Source: Saccharum officinarum
Taxonomy: Eukaryota > Streptophyta > Magnoliopsida > Poales > Poaceae
Reading direction: 5' to 3'
DNA length: 64,000 bases
Assembly: GCA_020631735.1 (NCBI GenBank)
Contig: CM036159.1
Span: forward strand, 15,787,511-15,851,510
The translations under genes were made by a program, and so were the position numbers. Under the pieces are notes generated by a model. The model made no database searches, was not told where the DNA came from, and saw nothing but the letters and a program-made list of their open reading frames with translations. This document shows positions 20,301 through 30,800 of the stretch, piece after piece. Each line of letters opens with the position of its first letter. Positions within the stretch are counted from its first letter, which is position 1.

Positions 20301-23300
20301 CTCTTTTGCTATGTCATTAAGTTCATTTGTCTCTTGAGATAACCATAATACCAGGTTAGGCAAGTCTTGTAAAAAATAACTGAAGGATCGGCGCTACATC
20401 TTTTTTCCTCGAACATGGAGGAGAGCTGTGTATCATTATATTAAGAATAAGACCAAAGGGGGAAGAAAACAAACTTTGCCTATGGATAATGCTATATCTT
20501 GTACTGCCATTTTAGGATAATGCTATACAAACTTTGCCTATGCTATACCTATTCTATGATTGTTTCTATGAGTATACTGTTCACTTAACTGCTTTTGTTC
20601 ACATACTATGTTGTTCTTTCCTCTTGCTTCTACCTCGTTTCTATTTTTAGTGTACACTTCATTTGTAGTATTAACAAACTTATGATGAATATGCTCTGCT
20701 TTATACAGTTTGGGATAAGATCTGCGGTTTTGAACGCTGAGTTGCCACAAAATTCCCGACTACATATTATTGAGGTATCATTTTTGCATGGCTTTTATCA
20801 AATTATTTGTAATTATAAAGAACTTAATAAATGGAGAAATGAAGCATACAACTTGGTCGTTGCATGGCTCCTGAGTTAGGTTCCCTTCAGCTTCTTAGAT
20901 TGCTTGTTAATTATGTACCTGTGCTTTGTGAAGGCACTTGTCTCTAAAACTCTGCCATTGTTATCTGTTTCTAACTATTGGCTAGTATATGCCTCTATTA
21001 CGTGAATAGCAATATCTTTCCTGTGCTCTGGTTTAGTCTTGGACCCTTCTTGTTGAGAAACAGAAAAAGTCATTGATATGGAAGGTTACCAGTTAAACAA
21101 TATCTGAAACTTTGATATCGAATCTTTTGTTAGAAGTTTGCACAGATTACTTCCTTGTGCTGACAAGGTGGCTCCATATAAACGATTTAAATTGTTTTGT
21201 GTATTTCTTTTTAGGCATTCAATGCGAGGTTATTTGATTATCTGATAGCAACGGATGACACTAAAACAAAGGAGGAGAAGCAAACCAATAAGGAAAACAA
21301 GAAAGAGCCAAAGATATCCCGCAAACGGGAGAAGCAAACCAATAAGGAAAACCAGAAAGAGCCAAAGGTGTCCCGCAAACATTTGCAACAGACTTTAGAT
21401 GCCGAATTTGGTGTTGTCAGAGGAATCGACTTCAAAAATGTATTTACAGTAAGTTAATATATTGATCTAACAATGGTCAGAGATTCAGAGGTACTGTATC
21501 ACCATTACATACCTTGTTGCGATTAAGTCAGTAGCTGAGAACATTTCTTAGGTTAACTGCTGGATCAATATGTGTTCTGTTTTGTTGTCAGTTTTATTAT
21601 ATTATTCTTGGAGCTTACAGTTATATCACTCATCATGAGCAGTAGATGCTGAATTTTATGTAGAGAAATTGTCATCCTATGTTCATGAGCAGTAGATGCT
21701 GAATTTTATGTAGAGAAATTGTCATCCTATGTTCTTTCTGAAATAAAAAAGGACTCAATTTGAATGTCTGCTGTATGGTTCGTCAATTATTCTCTTTAGA
21801 AAGATCTATAAAGAAATTTGGATTGTCATCTTTGTTTATGGCTTAATAGCTCAAAATTTGGATAGTCACTCAGAAAATGAAATTTTGACTTCATGGTTTA
21901 ACTTTCGAAGAGCAGGATTGACCTTTATCTTTAACCTTTTTTTAGGTAGTCAATTTTGACATGCCTCTGGATGCTGCTGGGTATGTTCACAGAATAGGGC
22001 GAACAGGTAGAGCGAATAAGACTGGTGCATCCATATCGCTTGTAAGTTTAATGTTACATTGTTTGTATTCATTTAAATTTATCATCAGAAATAACTGACA
22101 TGTTGCGAAGTTCCTATTTGTTCTGATGTTTATGTCCATATGTTTTGGCAATTGCTTCTTTAGGTTTCACCAGAGGAGGATAGTACTTTTAAAGAGATTG
22201 AGCATATGTTGCAAGACGTTGAAAAGAAAGATATGGACTGCATTTCACCTTTCCCATTACTTACGAAAGATGCTGTTGAGTCTCTACGGTATAGGGCTCA
22301 GGTCTGCAATATATTTGTTCCGGATTATATATTTGATTTTTTTAGCATATTCTATATTTCTGTTTCTGTCCATTCTATGCAACTTGATGCTAGCACAGAT
22401 TGTATGGAACTTATTATTTGTGATGATGTGCTAGTATTTGAGGGAGGCATGGGTTGCCTGGTGAAGATCTACTATATTGTGGTTACTGGAAGGCTAAAAG
22501 CTGATCTGGTAATAGTGTCCAATGCAGTTGGCAGTGCGATTTTCAGTTGATTCTTAGTTCATTTATTATTCAAGTAAATACTTATATAAACCTTCGTTGC
22601 ACTACCGAGAGCCTGGAGCCTGGATATGTGGTCATGTTCATTAAATATGAAACCTTGCTCAGGTGTCTCTGTTTGTGTTAGTCTTGGGCTCTTGGCCCTT
22701 TCTTGCCTGGTAAGGGAAGTTCATTTGATTGGTGAAAAACTACTGCTGCTTTTTGCCTGGGCAAGCTAGAGTAATCACTAATCAGGCTGATATTCTGAAT
22801 TGTTGGTACAGAGCATGTTTTCTTGAATCTGTACAATGTGCTTCTAGCAAATGTGGTTCATTTTTGCAGAAGTTTTTAGACAATTCTTGCAACTGGCATG
22901 GTTGCTTTTTTTTTGTACTCAAGCAGCCGTACGGATTTGGATGGCTATTGTTAACTGGCACTATTCTTACAGGATGTTGCAAGGAGTGTGACAACACGTG
23001 ATATACAGGAAGCACGTCGCCAAGACATAAAGAATGAAATCCTCAATTCTGAGAAGTAAGATCCTTGTTGCAACTAAAGCAGCTAAATTGTTGGTAGAAT
23101 GCAAATTGCATAATGATAGTTTAATATCTTGAAAACAACCTACTGTCTCTTCTCGGAAACAGAGAAGGAAAAAAAAACTCTACCTGTTGCCGGTATACTG
23201 CTAGATAGTAATAAATGGTACTTTCTTGCTGAGAACAAAGAACATTCAATATATTAAATTGTACGTTTTTTTCATGAAACAAAAGATCATTTCATTTCAA

Positions 23301-24100
23301 GCCATTTCTGCTCCAATAATATTTTCCCCCCTAACAGTGATGCCTTTTTACCTTGTAGATTGAAGTCTCACTTTGAAGAGAATCCAAGGGACCTTGGTAA
23401 GATTTACAAGTTTGTGCAGAATAGTTGTGCTTGTATGTAACCTGTCTAAGCAATCATGCTGGATGTTTCTTTTTCTCCTTTCCAGATTTGCTCAAGCACG
23501 ATAAATTGCTGAGCAACAAGGAAATTCCTGCACACCTGCGTGATGTCCCTGACTACCTAATTGATCCAAAAACAAAAGAAGCCAGCAATGTTGTGAAACT
23601 TTCCAGGGCTGCTATGGGCATCGACAAGCCCCAAAGGCGGAAAAGACAGGGGTTCAAGGGAGGATCAGGGAAAAGCAGAGACCCTCTTAAGACTTTCTCT
23701 GCTGAGGTGCGTTTACCCATTCAATGGCTTCAAAATTTCAGATTAAACTTTAATGACATTTCTTGACACCAAGCATGTTGTTATGCTTTCCTGAACTGCC
23801 CTGAAAGTTCAGTTTTGTGGCTGTTTCTTCTTTGATCATGAGATACTGATGCCAGAGTTGACAGTTGCTCAAACTTGCTACGAGCCCTATAGGCGACTAG
23901 AGAAACATATATAGAGCTAAAATAATCTTGATAGTGCATCTGGATCTGGTCTTTTATTCTATATCTGTCGAATGATGCTCCAACGCAATCCTTTCATGTT
24001 CTGATTTCTTGTTTGCTGGCAGGGCAAACGAAGGAGGCAGAGGAAAGAGAGAGAGGGAGAACCACATAGAAGAAAGAAGAGTAAGAAGGCGGAAAGTTGA
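8322..24100 (+). CDS. RH16: DEAD-box ATP-dependent RNA helicase 16 (DDX56/Dbp9 type)
   Basis: RNA helicase, nucleolar in its relatives, where it serves 60S ribosome assembly. Fifteen exons: 8322-8552, 9090-9254, 9776-9865, 9978-10105, 10720-10820, 19497-19611, 19892-20023, 20709-20774, 21215-21448, 21946-22041, 22164-22301, 22973-23055, 23359-23396, 23486-23706, 24023-24100; all introns GT-AG. The product is about 638 residues. Visible are an acidic N-terminus, a Q-motif region (from about residue 44), motif I ANTGSGKT (86-93), PTRELCQQ (125-132), DEAD (204-207), SAT (235-237), RGIDF and HRIGRTGR (436-443), and a Lys/Arg-rich tail. Exon 9 carries a tandem 18-residue repeat (364-381, 382-399) in the insert typical of this subfamily. 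Exon 4 is 128 bases, one short of frame; the C run 9995-9999 appears to lack one C before PNILVSTP. Intron 5 (10821-19496) is swollen by a LINE with a nested Copia element. ATG 8322 is chosen over an in-frame ATG at 8145 for its fit to the family. Confidence 0.93.
10964..10981 (+). repeat. LINE target-site duplication, left copy
   Basis: GCTGTTTACAATTTTTAC, 18 bp, identical to 19265-19282. It directly follows the 3' tail of the minus-strand LINE. Confidence 0.93.
11103..12640 (-). pseudogene. LINE reverse transcriptase, broken
   Basis: Three overlapping minus-strand frames (12630-12205, 12177-11626, 11591-11103) make up an RT domain: [36 protein letters not shown] and the catalytic FADDVVLV, then the C-terminal region with YGAECW and [11 protein letters not shown] known from plant RTE/LINE proteins. 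The upstream part (18807-19264; frame ending in RLGTKEGEK) was continuous with [12 protein letters not shown] before the Copia insertion. Frameshifts near 12190 and 11610 separate the pieces, so no active RT is expected from this copy. Confidence 0.9.
12567..12714. repeat. 74-bp tandem duplication of LINE sequence
   Basis: Copies 12567-12640 and 12641-12714 differ at one base (GATGCATTTT versus GATGTATTTT). The second copy abuts the Copia-derived sequence at 12715, so the duplication and the junction may have one origin. Confidence 0.9.
12910..13363 (-). repeat. 3' LTR of nested Copia with internal duplication
   Basis: 454 bp, with the same termini as the LTR at 18440-18806. It is longer because a segment of about 107 bp starting TATTTCTCACACAAACTCAC (about 12968) is repeated in tandem (from about 13075). 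It also lacks about 30 bp present in the other LTR near 18490-18520. A purine tract (TTAGGGGGAGAA on the minus strand, 13364-13375) lies just inside. Confidence 0.88.
13372..18300 (-). pseudogene. Copia gag-pol of nested element, broken
   Basis: Polyprotein in Copia order. Gag begins [10 protein letters not shown] at 18300, contains a 90-bp-class tandem duplication (about 17675-17760 and 17765-17850), and has a zinc knuckle [14 protein letters not shown] near 16850-16890 in a shifted frame. A long frame (16616-14562) covers protease DTGATHHM, the HHCC integrase region, RTDNGGEF and [14 protein letters not shown] follows with YVDDLVITG (14565-13966), then RNase H with YSDSDHAG (13941-13372). 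Defects: frameshift near 17620, one near 16890, loss of one base near 14589, and TGA 13968-13966 where the family has Arg (a CGA to TGA change). Non-functional as read, though each domain is well preserved. Confidence 0.92.
18426..18437 (-). other. Primer binding site, nested Copia
   Basis: TGGTATCCGAGC on the minus strand, two bases after the LTR end; close to the initiator-Met tRNA complement. Confidence 0.75.
18440..18806 (-). repeat. 5' LTR of nested Copia
   Basis: 367 bp, TGATGGATAA.. to ..GACTAACA on the minus strand. It contains repeated CTAGTCTAAGATGCTGTCCT units on the + strand (about 18628-18726). Confidence 0.9.
19265..19282 (+). repeat. LINE target-site duplication, right copy
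   Basis: Identical 18-bp copy of 10964-10981. It marks the 5' end of the LINE and shows that RH16 exons 5 and 6 were originally parts of one continuous intron context. Confidence 0.93.
21634..21733. repeat. Perfect 50-bp tandem duplication in RH16 intron 9
   Basis: 21634-21683 and 21684-21733 are identical (starts CATGAGCAGTAGATGCTGAA). It lies between exons 9 and 10, away from splice signals. Confidence 0.97.
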
Positions 24101-24806
24101 TTTTACAAGGAGTTTGCTATCAAGCTCGCTCAATTTTGTAGGCTTCTTGTTTTAAGCCACATAACAAACTGTTGTATCGGTGACACTCGTGGCTAAGGGG
24201 TATTTTTCATTGCCTGACAGCAACTCTAGTTTCAGTGTACTCGCTTCCCTCTGCTATCCTTGCTAGGAAATACCAATTACTCCATCCATCCCAATATGTC
24301 GTTTTCGCTTCTCGAGAAACCACTTTGATAAAATATATATTAAAAATATTAATATTTATGGTAAATAATTGTTATCATTGGAAAGATCTTTGAATGTAGT
24401 TTTTTAATAAATTTATTTGGAGATACAAATGTTATATATATTTTCTACAAATCAAGTCTGACACGGAAATCAAAAGCGACATATTACGTCGGAATTCCAT
24501 TCACCAAAACAGAGGATATTTAAGGCTAAAAATGTAAATTCCCCACAGCTAGAATATTCACATTAAACTCGCCCGTTCCACATGGGCCTGGCCCAGGTGA
24601 TGACGCATACAAAGTAGCTGGGCCTGGCGCCTGAGACTGGTCCGCGGCCGTTTGCAACGGCCCAACAGACGCCCAGGCAGCCTGGGAGGCGGCACCGCTC
24701 GGCCGCTCCAGCAGTCCAGCTCCTCTGCTCCTACGACGCGCGACCAGACGCTCGCCCTCGCCAGTCGCTAAAAATCGTCCTTCGATCGGAATCAGCGGCG
24801 GCGGAG
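24101..24806. promoter_or_regulatory. RH16 3' flank and EMC8/9 promoter
   Basis: The first 150 bp are probably RH16 3' UTR. A Stowaway-like relic follows at about 24278-24492. Four site II motifs lie 140-225 bp before the EMC8/9 start: TGGGCC at 24583-24588 and 24619-24624, GGCCCA at 24590-24595 and 24659-24664. These TCP-binding-type sites fit a broadly expressed housekeeping gene. Confidence 0.6.
24278..24492. mobile_element. Diverged Stowaway-type element
   Basis: Left end TACTCCATCCATCCCAATATG, and an inner complementary CGACATATT near the right (24476-24485); the right end itself is degraded. AT-rich, non-coding. Confidence 0.5.
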
Positions 24807-27800
24807 ATGGGCGCGGAGTGCCGGTATGAGCTGGCGCAGGCGGCGTACATCAAGCTGGCGCTGCACGCACTGAAGTACCCGGCGACCGCCGTCAACGGCC
24901 TCCTCGTCGGCCGCCTCGTCGAGCCTTCGTCCTCACCGGCCGTCGTCTCGGTCATCGACGCCGTGCCACTGTCTCACCACCCGCACCACCTGCCGCTGCT
25001 CCCCACGCTCGAGCTCGCGCTCACCCTCGTCGAGGACCACTTCGCAACCCAGGGCGAAGGCCTCGCCGTCGTCGGATACTACCACGCCAACCCGCGCTGC
25101 GACGACACCGACCTCCCGCCAGTTGCCAAGCGCGTCGGGGACCATATATTCCGATACTTCCCCCGCTCCGCTGTGTTGTTGGTGAGCTACGTTTCTTTCG
25201 TTCTTTTGATCTCCGATCTGCGCGGCTTAGGAGGGGGATGCAGATCTCATCTTTCTTTTATTGATTGGTTAGGTCGATAACAAGAAGCTGGAGGAGGCCG
25301 TCAAGGGGAAGTCTCGCGACCCGGTGGTTCAGGTACGTTTCCAAATCTTTCTCAAATATACCTTCAAGACTTTTTAATTGGCACCAGGAGATTAGCAGTG
25401 CTAAGACAGACACAGTACCCCGATATTAATAGTGTTCTATGTTTATCGAGATGTTAGAGTTTACAGTGAGTTTGCAAGGGGTAGCCAAACTATAATTTGT
25501 TATTTTATTTTAGACGGATGGACCACAGGCCTGTTCCATTTTCCATTGAAACCAACTTCACGGCTGTTGTTAAAACTTGGCAAGCCTTCCAAAAAATAGA
25601 CTTGCATAGAATAGAGTTGATTTGAGCAAAGCTGGGAAGATCATCATTTTGATATCAGATTTTTTTTATTATTTTAACTGAAACTATATTAGAGTTGGTT
25701 GCAGAATTGTTGTAGTAAAACCACATGATATTGTATTGATACAACAGATTGGCAATTTTTTAGTCTAGTTAGCAGGGTTTTTACTGCCTTACTGGTCCTT
25801 TGGTTATGATGCACAAGAATTGCAAGGGTATCAGGTTGCAAATTAGACGTGCCCAAATTTTATGGTTACCAACAGGTTCATTATGCGATAGCTGAACATT
25901 TTTCCTTTGAACTGGTATCGCATCAAAGTTGTGTAGTTCAGACTCAGGAGGGTCCAAAAAGTTTGGAAACCTTCCATTGGAGACTTGCTTGTAGTAAGCT
26001 TGATTTATGCAAGTTTGAAAAGATCATCATTTTGAAATAAGAGATATAAATGTTCCTGTTCATATTAAAACAAAGGACTATTTTGTTTAGAGAACATTTA
26101 TACTTAAATAAACCACATGACATTGAACAGATGGCTGTAAAAAATGCACTGAACTGTAAAAAGTAAAAGTTGGTCACCCGTTGTTTAGGCGAAAAGTGGG
26201 CTACATGGCTCATTAGTTGGGCTAAACGGCCATTTAATCAACTAATTGGCCATTTAGGCATAAACAGCTGACTGACTTGTAGTATTTACATGCCATCTAG
26301 TCAGCCTCAACAGGTATTTTGGTGAGCCATGTAAAATTGTAGACTGTACATGCAGACAGATTTTTTATTGCTGGGAATATTGGAGTGTAATATAATAGAT
26401 TGTCACTCTAGGTCCAAGTAATCTGTTATTGAGCCTAGAATCTGTATTGTATATGCCTACTACTATTGGGCGGTGATTTATGGCGCGTATATGATGGTGT
26501 TCTATGGTAGGTATTTATATTAACTGTGATATGGGAATTTCACCTAACCACCAGTTCATCGTTTGTTCCGTTTCGCAATGAATTCACCACACAGCGGCCA
26601 CTTGCTTTATTTTCACCATGTCACCCCACTGCTAGCATGTAAACAAGCAACATAGAAGAAAATCGAGGGTTACATCCACATAACTTACACAATTAACTTC
26701 CAAGATGCAATATATTCCCTTTAATAACATGAAAAGTGCTATCTTGTCTAGTGCAGAATCAACAGTTAAAGCGAATATGTTTTGACTATTATGCTATGAG
26801 ATCTTACATACCTATGTAATATTGGATGAAGCTAGAACCAGGCTTTAAAAGGCAAGACACTTCTAGAAGATAAACTAAAATAATTTTTATTTGCATATCC
26901 TTAAAGATTTTTCAGTGTCACTTAATTGTTGTATGACATGACTTAAGAAGCAATTTTTGAGCAATATATATGCACTATAAGATCAAGAATAGTCCTGGAT
27001 TCAGCTTTATATGGCCACTCTAATTTGTTAAGCTTTGATTTTGAGCTGTATTTGAACAAAATACGCAAATGCACTAATTTTGTATCTTGACTTGATGAAT
27101 TATTCTGGAAGGTGATATTCATGTGAAGCACAAAGTGTTTATCCTGATATGCCTGAGTTAGCAGCAAATGTTAGAGTGGGAAGATCAGATTGGGGGCAAA
27201 GGCCACGCTGGGCAACAGCCAGGGGCGCCATTATATATAAGCCAATGGGCTGAATTACAGGAGGTGATAGACACCAATAATAGCCTACTATACAGGCCTA
27301 CCATACATGCAACCGTAGCTATACAAGCCTACCATACATGTTGTAATAATATTCCAACAGCCCCCCGCAGTATCAACCGGGAGAGGATCGGACGTTGAGG
27401 CTGGAGCGGAAGGACTGGAAGACAGCAGTAGGCAGTCCTTTTGTGAAGATGTCCGCATATTGAAGTGTTGTTGGAACATGTAGAACATGAACTTCCCCGA
27501 GAGCAACACGATCACGCACAAAGTGCAAATCAATTTCCACGTGCTTGGTGCGCTGATGTTGAACCGGGTTGGTGGAGAGGTATACAGCACTAATGTTGTC
27601 GCAGTAGACCACCGTAGCCTTAGACAACGGGCGATGGAGTTCAGCAAGAAGCTGGCGGAGCCAACATGCTTCGGCCACAGCATTAGCAACACCGCGATAT
27701 TCAGCTTCAGCGCTCGAACGAGAGACTGTATGTTGCCGTTTGGAAGACCAGGACACCAGATTATTGCCAATAAAGGCACAGAAGCCGGAGGTAGAGCGCC

Positions 27801-30800
27801 TAGTATCGGGGCAGCCCGCCCAGTCCGCATCGGAGTAAAGGAGCAGATCATGAGAGGAGCTGCGAGTGATCTGAAGACCATACTTGATAGTGCCTTTGAC
27901 GTAGCGAAGAATGCGCTTCAGAAGAGAGAAGTGTTCCTCCCGCGGATCATGCATATGCAGGCAGATCTGTTGGACGGCGTGAGTGATGTCAGGCCGTGTA
28001 AGAGTAAGGTATTGAAGACCACCAGCTAGACTGCGATAGAGGGAGGCGTCGGCGACTGGAGGACCCGCCTCTGCAGGGAGCTTGGGGCTCACTTCAATGG
28101 GAGTGGCACAGGGGGTTGCAGTGCTGCATCTTGGCACGAGTAAGAAGCTCCAAGGCATACTTATCTTGAGTTAACAGCAAACCAGAGGTATTCCGGGATG
28201 CAGTGACGCCAAGGAAATAATGAAGTTCACCAAGATCAGACATAGCAAATTCCTGTTGAAGGGAGGCAATGATCTGCTGAAGCAGTGCCGAGGAGGAGGC
28301 CGTCAGAATGATGTCGTCCACATACAGTAGCAAGTACGCAGTGTCATTGCCAGACTTGCGGATGAACAAGGAGGTGTCACATCTGGAACTGCAAAATCCA
28401 GTAGAGAGTATGAAAGACTGGAAGCGAGTATACCAAGCGCGTGGGGCTTGTTTAAGTCCATACAGTGACTTGTTCAACTTGCAAACATGCTGTGGAAAGG
28501 CTGGATCAATGAACCCGGATGGCTGCTGAGAGTAAACTGTCTCTTCCAGAGTACCATTTAAGAAGGCATTTTTCACATCCAGTTGATGAATAGACCAATT
28601 GCTACTGATTGCCAGAGAAAGAACAGTGCGAATCGTAGCAGGTTTCACCACCGGACTAAAAGTCTCCTCAAAATCGACACCTGGTTGCTGAGAGAAACCA
28701 CGAAGCACCCAGCGGGCTTTATAACGATCCAGTGACCCATCAGACTTAAGCTTTTGGCGATAAATCCACTTCCCAGTAACAATGTTGGCATTGGGTGGGG
28801 CAGGCACTAAATCCCAAGTCCTGTTTGCCGTGAGAGCATTGAACTCTTCAACCATTGCATTCTTCCAATTAGGATCAGCAAGAGCTTGCTTGTAGGATGT
28901 TGGAATGGGCGATGGTCCAGCAACCTGAAAAGTGGCTGGAGTGCGGAACCCACTCTTGGCTCGAGTAACCATTGGATGGTCATTGGAGATTGGTGGAATG
29001 GGTACTTTCTGAGCTTCTGAAGACCGCTGAGAGGCGGGAATCGGCGCAGGAGCAGATGCACGAGAGGGCTGCTGAGGAGCAGGTGGTGCCGGCGCGGGAG
29101 CGCGCTGTTCGGTGGAGTGTTCCACAGGACGTGGACGGCGAGTATAGACAGCCGTTATAGGCGGCCTGGTGCTGTAGTCGTTCGGCGCTGATGAAGAGGT
29201 GCCCGCACCAGCAGCGCCGTGCGTGCTCGTGTGGTGCGACGTTGACGTCGAACTGGGCACGCCGTGCATCGAGGCTGGCCCAATTGCAGCAGCTTGCGAG
29301 GAGGATGGCACCGGTTCGATCGCATAGGGCGACAGGGCAGGCCCGTGCGGCACCGTGGATCCAGGTGTGCCGAGCGATGGGGCAGGTCCTCCTGCCGGCA
29401 GTGAGCCGGGCACGCCGGGCAGAGGCGCAGGAGCACCAGGGAGCACCGTATCATCATCTGCAAAGTCATCAAGAAACGAATACGAAGAGGCAGGGGTGCT
29501 GGTACGAGCGGCATAAGGAAATGTGAGCTCGTCGAACACGACATGCCGGGACGTGATAATTTTGTTAGACTTGAGATCAAGACAACGGTAGCCCTTGTGA
29601 TCGGAGGGGTAGCCGAGAAAGATGCACTCGGTGGATCGTGGCGCAAGTTTGTGAGGAGTGGTAGCCGATAGGTTGGGATAGCAGCGACAACCAAAAACCC
29701 GGAGGTGGGAATAGGACGGCTTGGAGCCGAACAAGGCCTGGTGTGGGGTGATATTTTTTAGGACTTTTGTGGGGTGGAGGTTAAAGAGGTGGGTGGCTGT
29801 GTGTAAGGCATCGGCCCAGAACGCGGGAGGAAGACCGGCTTGAATCAACAATGTTCGAAGAATATTGTTGATTGAGCGGATGACACGCTCAGCTTTTCCA
29901 TTTTGTGGTGAAGTGTGCGGGCAAGAGAGTCGGAACCGAATTCCCTGGGAAAGAAAAAAAGAGCGAGCAGTGTGGTTATCAAATTCACGACCATTATCGC
30001 ATTGGATGAAACTGATACGACACTGAAAATGTGTTAACACGTAGGTGTGAAAATCGCGAATAGTGGAAAAAGTGTCAGATTTCAGTTTCAAGGGAAATGT
30101 CCAGAGATAATGAGTGAAATCATCTAAACACACCAAATAATATTTATTGCCAGACACACTGGGAACCGGAGAAGTCCACAAATCACAATGAATAATCTCA
30201 AAAGGGCGCTGAGTGCGCGTTAAAGATGCAGCAAACGGCAAACGAAAATGTTTTCCCAACTGACACTCATGACAAGGAGTGGCAAGTGTTTTATTTGGGG
30301 CGACAGAGATGGCATTGGCTGACTTCAATTGAGAGAGAACTTTGGCGCTAGGATGGCCGAGGCGACGATGCCAAATGTCTTCTGCAAGAGCCAGCAACAC
30401 GGCGCGAGTGGAGGTGGGTGTCGTGAAGAAAGGGTACAAATCGCCGGAGCTATTGCACCGATAGAGGAGCGCCTTAGTTTTCAGATCCTTCACAGACAAA
30501 CCAAACGGGTCAAATTCCACAGACACAAGGTTGTCAATGGTAAACTTGCGCACGGAAATAAGATTGGTGACTAATTGAGGAGAAACTAAAACATTGGATA
30601 AAGAAAATTGCCGGGTAGGAGAGGGAAAAACAACACTACCACGAGCGGTGATGGGAATGGAAGAGCCGTTTCCGACAAGAATATTTGTGGGTGTGGGGGA
30701 AGGAGAAGTGGAGGAGAGAATGCCCTGATCGTTGGAGAGATGGGAGGACGCACCAGAATCCATGAACCAGTCGGGCTGCTGCAGGGTCATGGAGTTCAGC

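Noticed and set aside
20380..20480. Possible transposon relic in RH16 intron 7
   Set aside because: The GGAGAGCTGTGTATCATTAT-like text looks familiar from grass repeats, but no ends or coding remains are visible.
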